A DNA stretch of 64,000 bases, taken from positions 1 through 64,000 of the forward strand of contig JAGXIH010000016.1 of assembly GCA_024635795.1 (NCBI GenBank). Direction: 5' to 3'. This DNA is from Salegentibacter sp. GTDB taxonomy: Bacteria > Bacteroidota > Bacteroidia > Flavobacteriales > Flavobacteriaceae. Below, piece by piece: positions 1 through 9,021 of this stretch. A model generated the notes under the pieces. That model saw only the letters and a list, made by a program, of their open reading frames with translations. It did not search any database and was not told the DNA's origin. Numbering within the stretch: the first letter of the stretch is position 1; every line of letters starts with the position of its first letter. A program made the position numbers and the translations under genes.

Positions 1-517
1 CTGCCGGACCACCCCAGTATCCTGGAAAGAAGGGATCGTAATATCCATAAGAATAATAAGGATCACTCCATGCATAACCTAAGTAGTAACCTCTTCTCCA
101 TGGGCCGTAAGGTCCATAATTGTCGTTATAAATATTAATTGTATATGAATCAGGGTCCTGTCCCCAGGGGGCATTACCTGAGAGATAGTCTATATCTCCC
201 TCTTCTTGATAGTTGCCTTCACCATTTGCAGAAGAGTAACTGTCTACATCGGTAAAAATATCCCCTTCAAGAATTTCTCCATACATTTCAGATTGCTGGG
301 CGAATAAATTCTTGTAATAAGAACTATTATTATTTGGTCTAACCTCATTATTTTGAGGTTGTTGTTCCTGTTCCCAGATTCCGGGTCTGGATTCTCCATA
401 AATACCATCAGCTTCATATCCGGAATACTGATAGGAACCACATGACACCAATACCAAAATAAAGGCAGGAGCCATTAGGAGACCTAGTTTGTTTTGTAAA
501 AAGGAAGAAATTTTCAT
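1..517 (-). CDS. Tyr/Gly-rich lipoprotein, 3' end outside window
   Basis: An open frame starts at the ATG at 517 and runs off the left edge after 172 codons. The N-terminus is a lipoprotein signal peptide: a short basic start, a hydrophobic stretch, then LVSC-G near residue 26, so the mature protein should be lipidated at that Cys. The body is rich in Asn, Gln, Asp and Tyr; the visible C-terminal part is dominated by Tyr, Gly, Pro and Trp (repeated YY, GYY and PYY). No enzymatic motif is seen. Such proteins are common uncharacterised envelope lipoproteins in flavobacteria. It is divergent from proS, with a plausible own promoter. Function unknown; the lipoprotein call is secure, anything further is not. 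Confidence 0.75.
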   Translation of the reverse strand, partial: MKISSFLQNKLGLLMAPAFILVLVSCGSYQYSGYEADGIYGESRPGIWEQEQQPQNNEVRPNNNSSYYKNLFAQQSEMYGEILEGDIFTDVDSYSSANGEGNYQEEGDIDYLSGNAPWGQDPDSYTINIYNDNYGPYGPWRRGYYLGYAWSDPYYSYGYYDPFFPGYWGGPA

Positions 518-590
518 TGGTAATTCTTTTTATTGTTGGGCAGCTTAAAAATAGTTAGTTTTGCCCGAACGGGTTAGCATTATCCGAGTA

Positions 591-621
591 AAAAGATACA
601 AGTTTTATGCCAAATAACAAA
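591..621 (-). promoter_or_regulatory. Bacteroidota-type promoter for the lipoprotein gene
   Basis: On the minus strand TTTG (618-621) is followed after 19 nt by TATCTTTT (591-598), seven of eight against TAnnTTTG. The predicted leader would be about 65-70 nt. The -33 box lies just upstream of the divergent proS start codon at 624. Confidence 0.45.
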
Positions 622-623
622 TA

Positions 624-2102
624 ATGGGTAAGAATCTAACTAAGAGAAGCGAAGACTATTCTAAGTGGTATAATGAATTAGTGGTTAAGGCCAACCTGGC
701 CGAGAATTCGGCAGTTCGGGGTTGTATGGTGATCAAGCCATACGGGTTTGCAATTTGGGAAAAAATGCAGGCAGAACTGGACCGGATGTTTAAGGAAACA
801 GGTCATGAAAATGCCTATTTCCCTCTATTTGTGCCAAAGCATTTATTTGAAGCCGAAGAGAAGAATGCGGAAGGTTTTGCAAAGGAATGTGCCGTGGTAA
901 CCCATTACAGATTAAAGAATGACCCTGATAAACCGGGGAAACTTATGGTGGATCCCGAGGCTAAACTGGAAGAAGAACTGGTAGTTAGACCAACTTCTGA
1001 AGCGATTATCTGGAGCACCTATAAAAATTGGATTCAATCATACAGAGATCTTCCAATAAAAATAAACCAATGGGCTAATGTGGTGCGTTGGGAAATGAGA
1101 ACACGTTTGTTTCTAAGAACTTCAGAATTTCTTTGGCAGGAAGGGCATACAGCTCACGCCACCAAACAGGAAGCTCTGGAGGAAACTGAATTAATGAATG
1201 ATATTTATGCCGAATTTGCCGAGAAATTCATGGCAATACCGGTTATAAAAGGTGCGAAAACTGAAAATGAAAGATTTGCAGGTGCTTTAGAGACTTATTG
1301 TATTGAGGCTTTAATGCAGGACGGAAAAGCATTACAGGCAGGTACTTCCCATTTTCTGGGTCAGAATTTCGCGAAAGCTTTTGATGTGAAATTTGCCACA
1401 AAAGAAGGTGGTCTTGAATATGTATGGGCAACCTCATGGGGCGTTTCTACCAGGCTGATGGGGGCTTTGGTGATGACTCATAGTGATGATAAAGGTCTTG
1501 TGTTACCTCCAAATCTTGCGCCTATCCAGGTGGTAATTGTACCTATATATAAAGGAGAGGAGCAGTTGGAGCAAATTTCGGAAGTAGCGAACGAGCTGGT
1601 TAAGGATCTTAGAGCAGTAGGAGTTTCGGTTAAATATGATGACCGTGATACTCAAAAGCCAGGCTGGAAATTTGCCCAGTATGAACTTCAGGGAGTTCCG
1701 ATAAGATTAGCCATTGGTCCTAAAGATCTAGAAAAAGGAACGGTTGAGCTCGCCAGAAGAGATACCCTTACCAAGGAATTTGTTAACAGGGATGAAGTGG
1801 TGGTAAAAATTAAAGGACTTATGACTGAAATTCAGGAAACCCTTTTTGAAAAAGCCAGGACTTATCGCGACGAACATATTACTGAAGTAGATACTTTTGA
1901 TGAGTTTAAAAAAGTACTAAAAGAAAAGGGTGGATTTATCTCTGCTCATTGGGACGGTACCCCTGAAACTGAAAATAAGATTAAGGACCTTACAAAAGCA
2001 AGCATTAGATGTATTCCATTTAATGGCAAAGAAGAGCCCGGAAAATGTATTTTAACCGGTAAAGATTCGGCGCGCAGAGTATTATTCGCAAAGGCTTACT
2101 AA
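624..2102 (+). CDS. proS: Prolyl-tRNA synthetase (type 3, archaeal/eukaryal-like)
   Basis: Charges tRNA-Pro with proline in the cytoplasm. At 492 aa it has the compact ProRS type 3 layout without the large INS editing insert of E. coli-type ProRS: class II catalytic core (motif 2 region with RWEMRTRLF and [10 protein letters not shown] around residues 155-177; motif 3 region with [18 protein letters not shown] around 272-290), an anticodon-binding domain (about 300-405), and a C-terminal domain ending in a Tyr, which is typical of this type. The start is the ATG giving [18 protein letters not shown], the usual N-terminus. It stands alone, divergent from the lipoprotein gene and upstream of the tRNA-Glu pair. 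Confidence 0.97.
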   Translation: MGKNLTKRSEDYSKWYNELVVKANLAENSAVRGCMVIKPYGFAIWEKMQAELDRMFKETGHENAYFPLFVPKHLFEAEEKNAEGFAKECAVVTHYRLKNDPDKPGKLMVDPEAKLEEELVVRPTSEAIIWSTYKNWIQSYRDLPIKINQWANVVRWEMRTRLFLRTSEFLWQEGHTAHATKQEALEETELMNDIYAEFAEKFMAIPVIKGAKTENERFAGALETYCIEALMQDGKALQAGTSHFLGQNFAKAFDVKFATKEGGLEYVWATSWGVSTRLMGALVMTHSDDKGLVLPPNLAPIQVVIVPIYKGEEQLEQISEVANELVKDLRAVGVSVKYDDRDTQKPGWKFAQYELQGVPIRLAIGPKDLEKGTVELARRDTLTKEFVNRDEVVVKIKGLMTEIQETLFEKARTYRDEHITEVDTFDEFKKVLKEKGGFISAHWDGTPETENKIKDLTKASIRCIPFNGKEEPGKCILTGKDSARRVLFAKAY

Positions 2103-2127
2103 AAAAAATAAAAAATTTTAGTCAACA

Positions 2128-2158
2128 TTTGCGGCATTGAAAAATAGTTGTATTTTTG
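2128..2158 (+). promoter_or_regulatory. Promoter for the tRNA-Glu/tRNA-Glu/rpsT unit
   Basis: TTTG (2128-2131), a 19-nt spacer, then TATTTTTG (2151-2158). This matches the Bacteroidota primary sigma consensus (TTTG, 19-21 nt, TAnnTTTG) at every specified base. It lies about 22 nt upstream of the first tRNA-Glu. No other convincing promoter is visible before rpsT. Confidence 0.75.
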
Positions 2159-2180
2159 CATCCGCATTTGAAAGAAAAAT

Positions 2181-2252
2181 GGTCCGTTCGTCTAGGGGTT
2201 AGGACGCCAGGTTTTCATCCTGGTAACAGGGGTTCGATTCCCCTACGGACTA
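2181..2252 (+). tRNA. tRNA-Glu (anticodon TTC), copy 1
   Basis: A 72-nt cloverleaf. The acceptor stem GGTCCGT pairs with ACGGACT (one G-U at the end) with discriminator A. The anticodon stem CCAGG/CCTGG encloses loop TTTTCAT, placing TTC at 34-36. The T arm is CAGGGGTTCGATTCCCCTA. CCA is not encoded. It is identical over its full length to the second copy 68 nt downstream. Confidence 0.97.
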
Positions 2253-2320
2253 CGAAGAGTAACACTGAAAGAAGTGTGAATTTAGAACAACTGTTTTAGT
2301 TGTATTTTGAAATAGATTAT

Positions 2321-2392
2321 GGTCCGTTCGTCTAGGGGTTAGGACGCCAGGTTTTCATCCTGGTAACAGGGGTTCGATTCCCCTACGGACTA
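2321..2392 (+). tRNA. tRNA-Glu (anticodon TTC), copy 2
   Basis: Base-for-base identical to the upstream tRNA-Glu; the flanking sequence differs beyond a few nucleotides. It lies 28 nt before the rpsT start, so the upstream promoter probably transcribes tRNA-tRNA-rpsT together and RNase processing releases the tRNAs. The 68-nt spacer contains two small hairpins (ACACT/AGTGT and ACAACT/AGTTGT). Confidence 0.97.
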
Positions 2393-2420
2393 CTTTTAAA
2401 AAACTTTTAAATAAAATATA

Positions 2421-2669
2421 ATGGCAAATCATAAGTCAGCGTTGAAGAGGATTCGTAGCAATGAGGCAAAACGTCTTAGAAATCGCTACCAGCATAAAAC
2501 TACCAGAAACGCAATCAAAAAATTGCGTGAGGCTGATAAGAAAGAAGCTGAAACTTTGCTTCCTTCTGTAGTTTCTATGGTAGATAAATTAGCAAAGAAA
2601 AACATTATACACAATAATAAAGCTGCTAACCTTAAGTCTAAACTTGCTAAGCACGTAGCAGCGCTTTAA
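2421..2669 (+). CDS. rpsT: 30S ribosomal protein S20
   Basis: An 82-aa, strongly basic, all-helical protein beginning [20 protein letters not shown], the recognisable S20 N-terminus. It binds 16S rRNA in the body of the small subunit and helps assembly. Length is normal for S20. It is the distal member of a presumed tRNA-Glu/tRNA-Glu/rpsT transcript and is followed closely by an intrinsic terminator. The start is the only ATG compatible with the family and sits close behind the second tRNA. Confidence 0.97.
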   Translation: MANHKSALKRIRSNEAKRLRNRYQHKTTRNAIKKLREADKKEAETLLPSVVSMVDKLAKKNIIHNNKAANLKSKLAKHVAAL

Positions 2670-2694
2670 TATTATCACAGTGTTCAATTATTGA

Positions 2695-2727
2695 ATGCTT
2701 TCTGTGAAAACGGAAAGCATTTTTTTG
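2695..2727 (+). terminator. Intrinsic terminator after rpsT
   Basis: ATGCTTTC (2695-2702) pairs with GAAAGCAT (2713-2720) around a 10-nt loop, followed by a run of T. It ends the tRNA/rpsT unit before the convergent glsA gene. Confidence 0.8.
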
Positions 2728-2771
2728 TGCCCAAAAATTTCCATTGGAACTTCGGGTTCCGGTAAATGACT

Positions 2772-3686
2772 TTAGAAAACTGAAAGACCCGAAAGGGTGG
2801 TTAGCCTTTCCAGAGCCTTCATTCCCAGCTCCGAATTCCCTTTATGATTAAGGATAGGACTCCAAACCGCAACAGAATACTGGTCTGGGTGAATCGCAAC
2901 TATTCCGCCGCCTACGCCACTTTTCCCCGGTAGACCTACCTCAAAACTAAATTCCCCCGCTTCATCATAAAAACCACAGGTTTGCATTAACGCGTTTATA
3001 CGTTTTACCGAGGTTGGTGTTAAAATTTCTTCTCCCGAGTCAAGGATTTTTCCTTTGTTGGCGTAGACCATAAAAGCTTGTGCCAATTCCTGGCAGGACA
3101 TAGAAAGACTGCAGAGATTGAAATAAAAATCTACAATGGGTTCAACCTCACATTTAATATTTCCCAGTGCTTTCATATAATTTACGAGCGCAATATTGCG
3201 ATAGCCGGTAGATTTTTCGGAAGCAGCGATTTTCTTATCAAAATTTATTTCTGGATTACCGGTGATCTTTCTTACAAAATCCAGCAGTTCCTGTTTGGGG
3301 TCTTCTAACTGGTCAACCAAAATGTCTGCGATTACCAAAGCCCCGGCATTTATAAAAGGGTTACGGGGTACACCATGCTCATATTCCAGCTGCGTGAGAG
3401 AGTTAAAAGGATCGCCAGAAGGTTCTACGTCCACGCGTTGCCAAAGATCTTCACCCATAAGAATCATCGCAAGAGAAAGTGAAAAAACTTTTGCTATACT
3501 CTGTATGGAAAAATCTTCGTTGCTATCGCCAAAAGAAAAATGTTGCTTATCTCCGCAATAAACGTGCATCCCGAATTTTCTCGGGTCTACTTTTGCGAGT
3601 TCCGGAATGTAAGAGGCGACTTTTCCTTCTACATCACGGTAGTTCATCTCGCTCTCAATAGTATTTAGTATTTTCTGGTAATCCAT
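2772..3686 (-). CDS. glsA: Glutaminase (beta-lactamase-fold type)
   Basis: Hydrolyses L-glutamine to glutamate and ammonia. The 304-aa length matches the bacterial Gls family. The catalytic S-x-x-K dyad is visible as QSIAK (Ser63, Lys66), followed by the conserved blocks PSGDPFNSL, RNPFINAGA, PGKSGVGGGI and HPDQYSVAVWSP. There is no signal peptide, so it is cytoplasmic. The start codon overlaps the last base of the upstream pepE stop (TAATG), implying translational coupling. It probably shares the promoter upstream of pepE. The pairing with a dipeptidase suggests a role in using peptide or amino-acid nitrogen; that is inference. Confidence 0.95.
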   Translation of the reverse strand: MDYQKILNTIESEMNYRDVEGKVASYIPELAKVDPRKFGMHVYCGDKQHFSFGDSNEDFSIQSIAKVFSLSLAMILMGEDLWQRVDVEPSGDPFNSLTQLEYEHGVPRNPFINAGALVIADILVDQLEDPKQELLDFVRKITGNPEINFDKKIAASEKSTGYRNIALVNYMKALGNIKCEVEPIVDFYFNLCSLSMSCQELAQAFMVYANKGKILDSGEEILTPTSVKRINALMQTCGFYDEAGEFSFEVGLPGKSGVGGGIVAIHPDQYSVAVWSPILNHKGNSELGMKALERLTTLSGLSVF

Positions 3687-4393
3687 TAATGTAAATTCTT
3701 TAAGGAAGTTGCTGTTTCTACCTCGAAAGGTACTTGTTCTGGCTTGAAAATTCGGGCCTCTGGTTTTCCTTTTAACGTAATTTTATCACCGGAAACTTCC
3801 AGCCAGCTTCCTTCTCGTAATCCAATCACAGGCTGGGTATTCAGAGTATGAAATTCTTTGATCCTGGTTTCCCGGGTTTCTCCTTTATGAGTTGAATTCT
3901 TGTCGGGATCTAAATAATGAGGATTTATATTAAAAGGAACGACACCCAGTGTTTTAAATGATGGCGGATAAATTATTGGCATATCATTGGTAGTTTGCAT
4001 TGTGAGTCCGGCAATATTCGTTCCTGCGCTGGTGCCCATATATGGTGTACTTGAAAGGATAGCCTCTTGTAAAACCTTCATGACTTTTTTTCTGTATAAC
4101 TGAGTAACCAGTAAAAAGGTATTACCACCACCGGTAAAGATTGCTTCAGCATTTTTTACCGCTTCTGCGGGATCTTGATATTCCTGTATTCCTTTCAATT
4201 TTAATCCGGCTTTGGAAAATGCAATGGCGGCCATTTTGGTATATTTATCAAGAGAAATCCCCCCGGGCCGGGCATAAGGAATGAATAAAACTTCTGATAC
4301 TCCATCGAAAAATATCTTTATTTCCGGGATTAAATATTCGAGGTATCCCTGTCCATGCAGGGTAGAGGTGCTGGCTAGAAGCGCTTTTTTCAT
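3686..4393 (-). CDS. pepE: Dipeptidase E (alpha-aspartyl dipeptidase, S51)
   Basis: Cleaves dipeptides with N-terminal aspartate. The 235-aa protein contains the nucleophile elbow GTSAGTN with Ser122, an Asp near 137 and His159 (NPHYLDP), each two residues later than the E. coli PepE triad (Ser120/Asp135/His157). The upstream block GGGNTFLL is also typical of family S51. No signal peptide is present, so it is cytosolic. First gene of a two-gene operon with glsA; a promoter fits 14 nt upstream of the start. Confidence 0.92.
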   Translation of the reverse strand: MKKALLASTSTLHGQGYLEYLIPEIKIFFDGVSEVLFIPYARPGGISLDKYTKMAAIAFSKAGLKLKGIQEYQDPAEAVKNAEAIFTGGGNTFLLVTQLYRKKVMKVLQEAILSSTPYMGTSAGTNIAGLTMQTTNDMPIIYPPSFKTLGVVPFNINPHYLDPDKNSTHKGETRETRIKEFHTLNTQPVIGLREGSWLEVSGDKITLKGKPEARIFKPEQVPFEVETATSLKNLH

Positions 4394-4406
4394 CTTTGTT
4401 TTTTTG

Positions 4407-4437
4407 TAAATTTAGAGGAAAAGGCAGGTTTAACAAA
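4407..4437 (-). promoter_or_regulatory. Promoter of pepE-glsA
   Basis: Minus strand TTTG (4434-4437), 19-nt spacer, TAAATTTA (4407-4414; seven of eight against TAnnTTTG). The predicted transcript start is close to 4400, leaving a very short leader before pepE at 4393. Confidence 0.55.
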
Positions 4438-4504
4438 AATTTACCTGCGACTTATCTTTCTCATAAGAAGATAAATTGTTCCTTTAAGTTATAGAAATTG
4501 TATT

Positions 4505-5299
4505 ATGATACGCTTTGTAATTACTTTGATTTTCTTGATAGCTGCTTTTCCACTTCTTTCCCAGGAGGTGCAAAGAGTGGTGGTAGATGGAAAAATTATT
4601 GTTCCTGAAGGGGAAAACCCCGAGGGGATGACTGTTTATAATGAAACTTCTCAAAGAGGAACCATTTCCAATACTGATGGTGAATTCCGGATATCTGTAG
4701 CCATTAATGATAGCATAAGCTTTTCAGCTTTACAATTTCAGAAATTTACCGTAGTGGTAGATCAAGGAGTTATTGATTCCGGGGAATTGAATGTTTTTAT
4801 CAGCGAGACTGTAACCGAACTTCCTGAGGTAGTAGTATTGCCTCATGACCTCTCCGGAAACGTTAACGTGGATGTGGCTCGCATACAGGTTGTAGATCCT
4901 GACGTGCCGCGATACAGCGCTGCCGATTTGAAAAACATGAATGTTGTTACTGAACCCGATGCCTTAACCGGGCCCGGTAAAAATGAAGCGATGGCTGCAA
5001 GTAAAACCCGACTTATTCACGGACTTAATCTTGTGAATATTTTCAAGGTTCTTGTAGGTGATAGTAATGGAAGCCATCAAATTAAGCAACGGGAAAAAGA
5101 TGAATATATCCGTCAATTATATGACAATGAATTTTTTCAGGAAAACCTGGATATCAAAAAAGAAAATATCAACGATTTTATTTTTTATGCTTCAGATAAC
5201 GGCCTTACTGCCAAGATGATGCAGGAAGGTAATGAGCTAGATCTCATAGAGTTTCTTATCGCTAAAAGTAAAGAATACAAGACTCAAGTTGAAAATTAA
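4505..5299 (+). CDS. Secreted carboxypeptidase-regulatory-like domain protein (paralogue 1)
   Basis: A 264-aa exported protein. Residues 1-19 form a signal peptide ending LLSQ. Residues about 25-115 form a CarboxypepD_reg-like beta sandwich (pattern V.G.I..., T.G.F.I.V...D.I.FSALQF), the domain usually found at the N-terminus of TonB-dependent receptors, here free-standing. A helical C-terminal part follows (about 190-264). The junction motif LPHDLSGNVNVDV recurs as LHELSGNLQRDI in the next gene, so the two are tandem paralogues. It is the first of four co-directional genes ending with an M1 peptidase. No catalytic residues are seen; function unknown. Confidence 0.85.
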   Translation: MIRFVITLIFLIAAFPLLSQEVQRVVVDGKIIVPEGENPEGMTVYNETSQRGTISNTDGEFRISVAINDSISFSALQFQKFTVVVDQGVIDSGELNVFISETVTELPEVVVLPHDLSGNVNVDVARIQVVDPDVPRYSAADLKNMNVVTEPDALTGPGKNEAMAASKTRLIHGLNLVNIFKVLVGDSNGSHQIKQREKDEYIRQLYDNEFFQENLDIKKENINDFIFYASDNGLTAKMMQEGNELDLIEFLIAKSKEYKTQVEN

Positions 5300-5350
5300 T
5301 AGAAGCTCTCAACGTACTCTGTTCAACATTAAAACCTCACAAAATTCTTG

Positions 5351-6097
5351 ATGAGGTTAATTTTTTTAATATTCACAGCCGTCATTTTCAGTTTCTCTCT
5401 TCAGGCTCAGGAAAGAGAATTACTAAAAGGGAAAATCACTAATGATTCTCTTCTTTCTCAGGTTCATGTTATTAATATTACTTCTGAAAAGGGCACCCTT
5501 AGTGGAGAATCAGGGGAGTTTGCTTTAAGTGTAAAACCTGGGGATTCTATTCTTTTTTCTTCTGTTCAGTATAAGAATATTACTATTGCTGTGAGACAGA
5601 AGATGCTGGCCGAAACTTTTGAAATAGAACTGGAAAATGAGCTCACCGAGCTTGACGAGGTGCAACTTCATGAGCTTTCCGGAAACCTGCAGCGCGATAT
5701 TGGAAATATTGAAACCATAAACCTCGCAGAATTTGGTATCCCTTTTTCCGATAGAGAGCCTCCTTCTGTAATCTCGCGCAAATTAAGGGCTGTTAGCAGC
5801 TCAATGGATCCTGTAAGTTTAATTTACGGAGCCATAAGCGGAGAAAGAAAAAAACTCAAGCAAGCCTTAGAAAATGAACGTCTAAAAAACCGAATTTTAA
5901 AAGCCCGTTATCTGCTTTCAGAAGATTTTTATATAGATGAACTTAAACTGGAAGAAGCCAGGATCATGGATTTTCTGTATTATTGCGCAGAAAATTCCTC
6001 ATATTTCGGCCTCGTTAATTCAGATGATCTTTTGAAACTCATTGAGTTTTATAAAGAGACAATTCCTAAATATCAGGATTATATCAGTTTGGATTGA
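5351..6097 (+). CDS. Secreted carboxypeptidase-regulatory-like domain protein (paralogue 2)
   Basis: A 248-aa paralogue of the preceding protein with the same plan: signal peptide (to about residue 20, SLQAQ), a CarboxypepD_reg-like domain (about 25-110), a linker containing LHELSGNL, and an acidic/basic helical C-terminus. I chose the ATG at 5351 rather than the in-frame TTG three bases upstream because it starts the signal peptide directly. The two copies are strongly diverged outside the sandwich domain, so the duplication is old. It sits 51 nt after the first copy and 29 nt before the DUF6702 gene. Function unknown; possibly an envelope partner of the downstream peptidase. Confidence 0.82.
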   Translation: MRLIFLIFTAVIFSFSLQAQERELLKGKITNDSLLSQVHVINITSEKGTLSGESGEFALSVKPGDSILFSSVQYKNITIAVRQKMLAETFEIELENELTELDEVQLHELSGNLQRDIGNIETINLAEFGIPFSDREPPSVISRKLRAVSSSMDPVSLIYGAISGERKKLKQALENERLKNRILKARYLLSEDFYIDELKLEEARIMDFLYYCAENSSYFGLVNSDDLLKLIEFYKETIPKYQDYISLD

Positions 6098-6126
6098 ATC
6101 TTGATAACTAAAACTAAAAGCCTTTA

Positions 6127-6633
6127 ATGAAAAATATTTTTATTCTCTTTGGTCTTTTCTTCGTTTTAACCTCTTCTAAAGTTATCGCTCACGAATATCA
6201 CCTTAGCGTTACCGAAATTAATTACAAAGCCGAAAGTCAATCCCTTCAGATAATGACCCGGGTTTTTATAGATGATTTTGAGAATGTTTTGCGCAAGCGT
6301 TTTAATGATGATATTCGTCTTGTGAAAGATGCTGAAGAAGGTCCGGTTAAAAAAGTGATAGAGCGATATCTTGGGCAGAAGCTTCATCTTAAATCAAACG
6401 GGAAGGAGCATCAGTTAAAATACCTGGGAAAAGAATACGATAATGACCAGGTGATCCTCTATATCGAAGTTGAAAAGGTTGCACCTTTCACTGAGATTAG
6501 CATTACAAATTCAATATTGACCGATCTTTTTGATGATCAGAAAAACGTAGTTCACGTAAAAGTAAACGGAGTTACAAAAAGCTTGTTGCTTCAAAAAAAC
6601 GAGGGTAAAAAAAGTTTGAAATTTAGAAATTAA
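6127..6633 (+). CDS. DUF6702 family exported protein
   Basis: A 168-aa protein with a signal peptide (residues 1-21, ending VIAHE) and the DUF6702 hallmark AHEYHLSVTEI, followed by a region rich in beta strands including TRVFIDDFENVLR. Proteins of this family are short exported polypeptides of Bacteroidota that I know as frequent neighbours of M1-family peptidases; their biochemical role has not been defined as far as I know. Here the gene lies 58 nt upstream of the M1 peptidase on the same strand. The start is the first ATG of the frame, which gives a clean signal sequence. Confidence 0.85.
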   Translation: MKNIFILFGLFFVLTSSKVIAHEYHLSVTEINYKAESQSLQIMTRVFIDDFENVLRKRFNDDIRLVKDAEEGPVKKVIERYLGQKLHLKSNGKEHQLKYLGKEYDNDQVILYIEVEKVAPFTEISITNSILTDLFDDQKNVVHVKVNGVTKSLLLQKNEGKKSLKFRN

Positions 6634-6691
6634 ACCATTTACCTAATATAAAGTCTAATTTTTAGAAAAATTAAATAACAATTCAGTTTTC

Positions 6692-8995
6692 ATGAGAAAA
6701 ATTAAATTCTACACTTCCGCATTTTTAATGCTCTTTTTTGTTGGTCTTTCTGCACAGGAAGAACAACAGCAATCAGAACCCCAGGAAGGTCACACAAACC
6801 AAAACAAGTTCCGACAGCTTTACGATGAGTTTTCAACTCCTAATCAATACCGTACAGGATCCGGGGCACCCGGAGAAGCTTATTACCAGAATCAGGCCGA
6901 TTATAAAATGGATATCGTGCTTGACGACAAGAACACGAAATTAACGGGAAAGGAAACCATTACTTACCATAATAATTCACCAAATAAACTTGAATATCTT
7001 TGGGTTCAACTGGACCAGAATATCCGTTCAAAAAATTCACCTGCTCAGGAGAAGAATCCAAGTAGAATGAACCCCGTTTCTACTCCTGAAAGATTTACAA
7101 GTCAATTTTTGAAAGAATCTTTCGATGGTGGTTTCAATATAGAAAAGATTCACCAGAACGGGAAACCGCTAAATTATACCATTAACCAGACAATGATGAG
7201 AATAGACCTACCTGAACCTTTGGCTGCAGGAGAAAGCTATACCTTTTCTATAGATTGGTGGTATAAGATCAATAATCACGTTACCGATAGAGCCCGCTCA
7301 GGTTATGAGCATTTTCCTGAAGATGGGAATAATGTTTACGTTATTGCACAGTTCTTCCCGAGAATGGCCGTTTATAATGATGTAGAAGGCTGGCAGAATA
7401 TGCAATTCTGGGGTAATGGAGAATTCGCGCTTCCTTTTGGAGATTATGAAGTGAACATTACCGTTCCTGCAGATCACATAATGGAAGCAACCGGAGAACT
7501 TCAGAATCGTAAACAAGTATATACCAAAGATATGCTGAAGCGCTACGAAGATGCTAAAAAATCTTTCGATAAACCTGTTATTATCGTAACCCAGGAAGAA
7601 GCTGAAAAAGCCGAAAAAGGTTTTTCAAACAAAACCAAAACCTGGAAATATAAAGCCAATATGGTAAGGGATTTCGCCTTTTCTACTTCGAGAAAATTTG
7701 TTGTGGATATGATGAATACCGATATTCAGGGGAAAGAGGTGATGGCTATTTCACTTTACCCGAAAGAGGGGAACCCGCTATGGGAAGAATTTTCAACTCT
7801 AGCCGTAGCTACTACTCTTGAAAACTATTCTGATCAAACTTTTCAGTATCCTTATCATAAAGCAGTGTCGGTACACGCCAAAAATCAGGGGATGGAATAT
7901 CCAATGATTTGCTGGAACTATGGCCGTCCTGATGAGAACGGAGAATATAGCGACAGAGTGAAATACGGGATGATAAGTGTAATAATTCACGAAGTTGGAC
8001 ATAACTTTTTCCCGATGATCGTAAATAGCGACGAACGCCAGTGGGGTTGGATGGATGAAGGTTTGAATACTTTCTCTCAATACCTTGCAGAGCAGGAATT
8101 TGGAAAAAAATATCCGGCAGCTATCGCGCCTCTTGATCAATATCCTTCCAGACGGGGAATTCCTTCCAAAATAGTTCCTTATATGAAAGGGGACCAGCAA
8201 TTTATCGCTCCTATCATGTCTAACCCCGAACAGGTTATTCAGTTAGGAAATAATGCCTACGGAAAACCCGCAACCGCTCTTAATATTCTAAGAGAAACTG
8301 TTATGGGGAAAGATCTTTTTGATCATGCTTATAAGACTTATGCAAACCGCTGGATGTTCAAACATCCAACACCTGAAGATTTCTTTAGAACTATGGAAGA
8401 TGCTTCAGGTGTAGATCTGGATTGGTTCTGGAGAGGTTGGTTCTACACCACTGATAATGTGGATATGGGTGTAAAATCTATCAAGAAATATTATATCACC
8501 GATAAGGCTACAAAAGAGGGTGCTGAGTTCCTTGAGCGCTACGGTGCAAAACCTGAAGATATAGATGGGATCTATGTTGTGGAAGAAGGAAGCGAAGATT
8601 ATGAGGAAGCAATGAAGGGTAAAGATCCGCTGGAGAATGCATCTACTCTTAATGAATATGTGATGGATAATTTTTCAGAACAGGAACGTGCAGGAATGAA
8701 AAATCCAAAGTATTTCTATGAAATCACTTTTGAAAAGCCGGGCGGGATCCCTATGCCACTAATCGTGGAGTACACCTATGCCGACGGGACTTCAGAAAAA
8801 GTAACTTATCCGGTACAGCTTTGGAGGAAAAACGATGCTGAGGTAACCAAGGCAATAGCTTCAGAAAAAGAAATCACTTCTGTAGTGGTAGATCCTGATC
8901 TGGAGACAGCCGATGTTGATGTTACTAACAATAGCTGGCCGCAGGATAAAACTACCGATAAATTTGAAGAATTTAAAGAAAGCCTGGATAACTAA
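6692..8995 (+). CDS. Secreted M1 family metallopeptidase
   Basis: A 767-aa exported zinc aminopeptidase-type enzyme. Signal peptide at residues 1-21 (ends LSAQE), then an N-terminal beta domain (about 50-250) and a thermolysin-like catalytic domain. The zinc site is explicit: H433-E-V-G-H437 and downstream Glu456 (WMDEGLN), i.e. HExxH-x18-E. The classical GAMEN exopeptidase motif is not obvious; QGMEYPMICW around residue 400 occupies the equivalent place, so substrate specificity is uncertain. The C-terminal region is acidic. A terminator follows at once, making this the last gene of the carboxypeptidase-like/DUF6702/M1 cluster. Confidence 0.93.
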   Translation: MRKIKFYTSAFLMLFFVGLSAQEEQQQSEPQEGHTNQNKFRQLYDEFSTPNQYRTGSGAPGEAYYQNQADYKMDIVLDDKNTKLTGKETITYHNNSPNKLEYLWVQLDQNIRSKNSPAQEKNPSRMNPVSTPERFTSQFLKESFDGGFNIEKIHQNGKPLNYTINQTMMRIDLPEPLAAGESYTFSIDWWYKINNHVTDRARSGYEHFPEDGNNVYVIAQFFPRMAVYNDVEGWQNMQFWGNGEFALPFGDYEVNITVPADHIMEATGELQNRKQVYTKDMLKRYEDAKKSFDKPVIIVTQEEAEKAEKGFSNKTKTWKYKANMVRDFAFSTSRKFVVDMMNTDIQGKEVMAISLYPKEGNPLWEEFSTLAVATTLENYSDQTFQYPYHKAVSVHAKNQGMEYPMICWNYGRPDENGEYSDRVKYGMISVIIHEVGHNFFPMIVNSDERQWGWMDEGLNTFSQYLAEQEFGKKYPAAIAPLDQYPSRRGIPSKIVPYMKGDQQFIAPIMSNPEQVIQLGNNAYGKPATALNILRETVMGKDLFDHAYKTYANRWMFKHPTPEDFFRTMEDASGVDLDWFWRGWFYTTDNVDMGVKSIKKYYITDKATKEGAEFLERYGAKPEDIDGIYVVEEGSEDYEEAMKGKDPLENASTLNEYVMDNFSEQERAGMKNPKYFYEITFEKPGGIPMPLIVEYTYADGTSEKVTYPVQLWRKNDAEVTKAIASEKEITSVVVDPDLETADVDVTNNSWPQDKTTDKFEEFKESLDN

Positions 8996-9021
8996 GCAAC
9001 GCTTATTGAAATAAAATAATT

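Noticed and set aside
2181-2392. Duplicate tRNA-Glu as a phage or island attachment-site pair
   Set aside because: Only 68 nt lie between the copies and both are complete tRNAs with no integrase nearby; tandem gene duplication explains it.
7799-8200. 133-codon frame antisense to the M1 peptidase active-site region
   Set aside because: Shadow of the HExxH-containing coding region; no signal or domain of its own.
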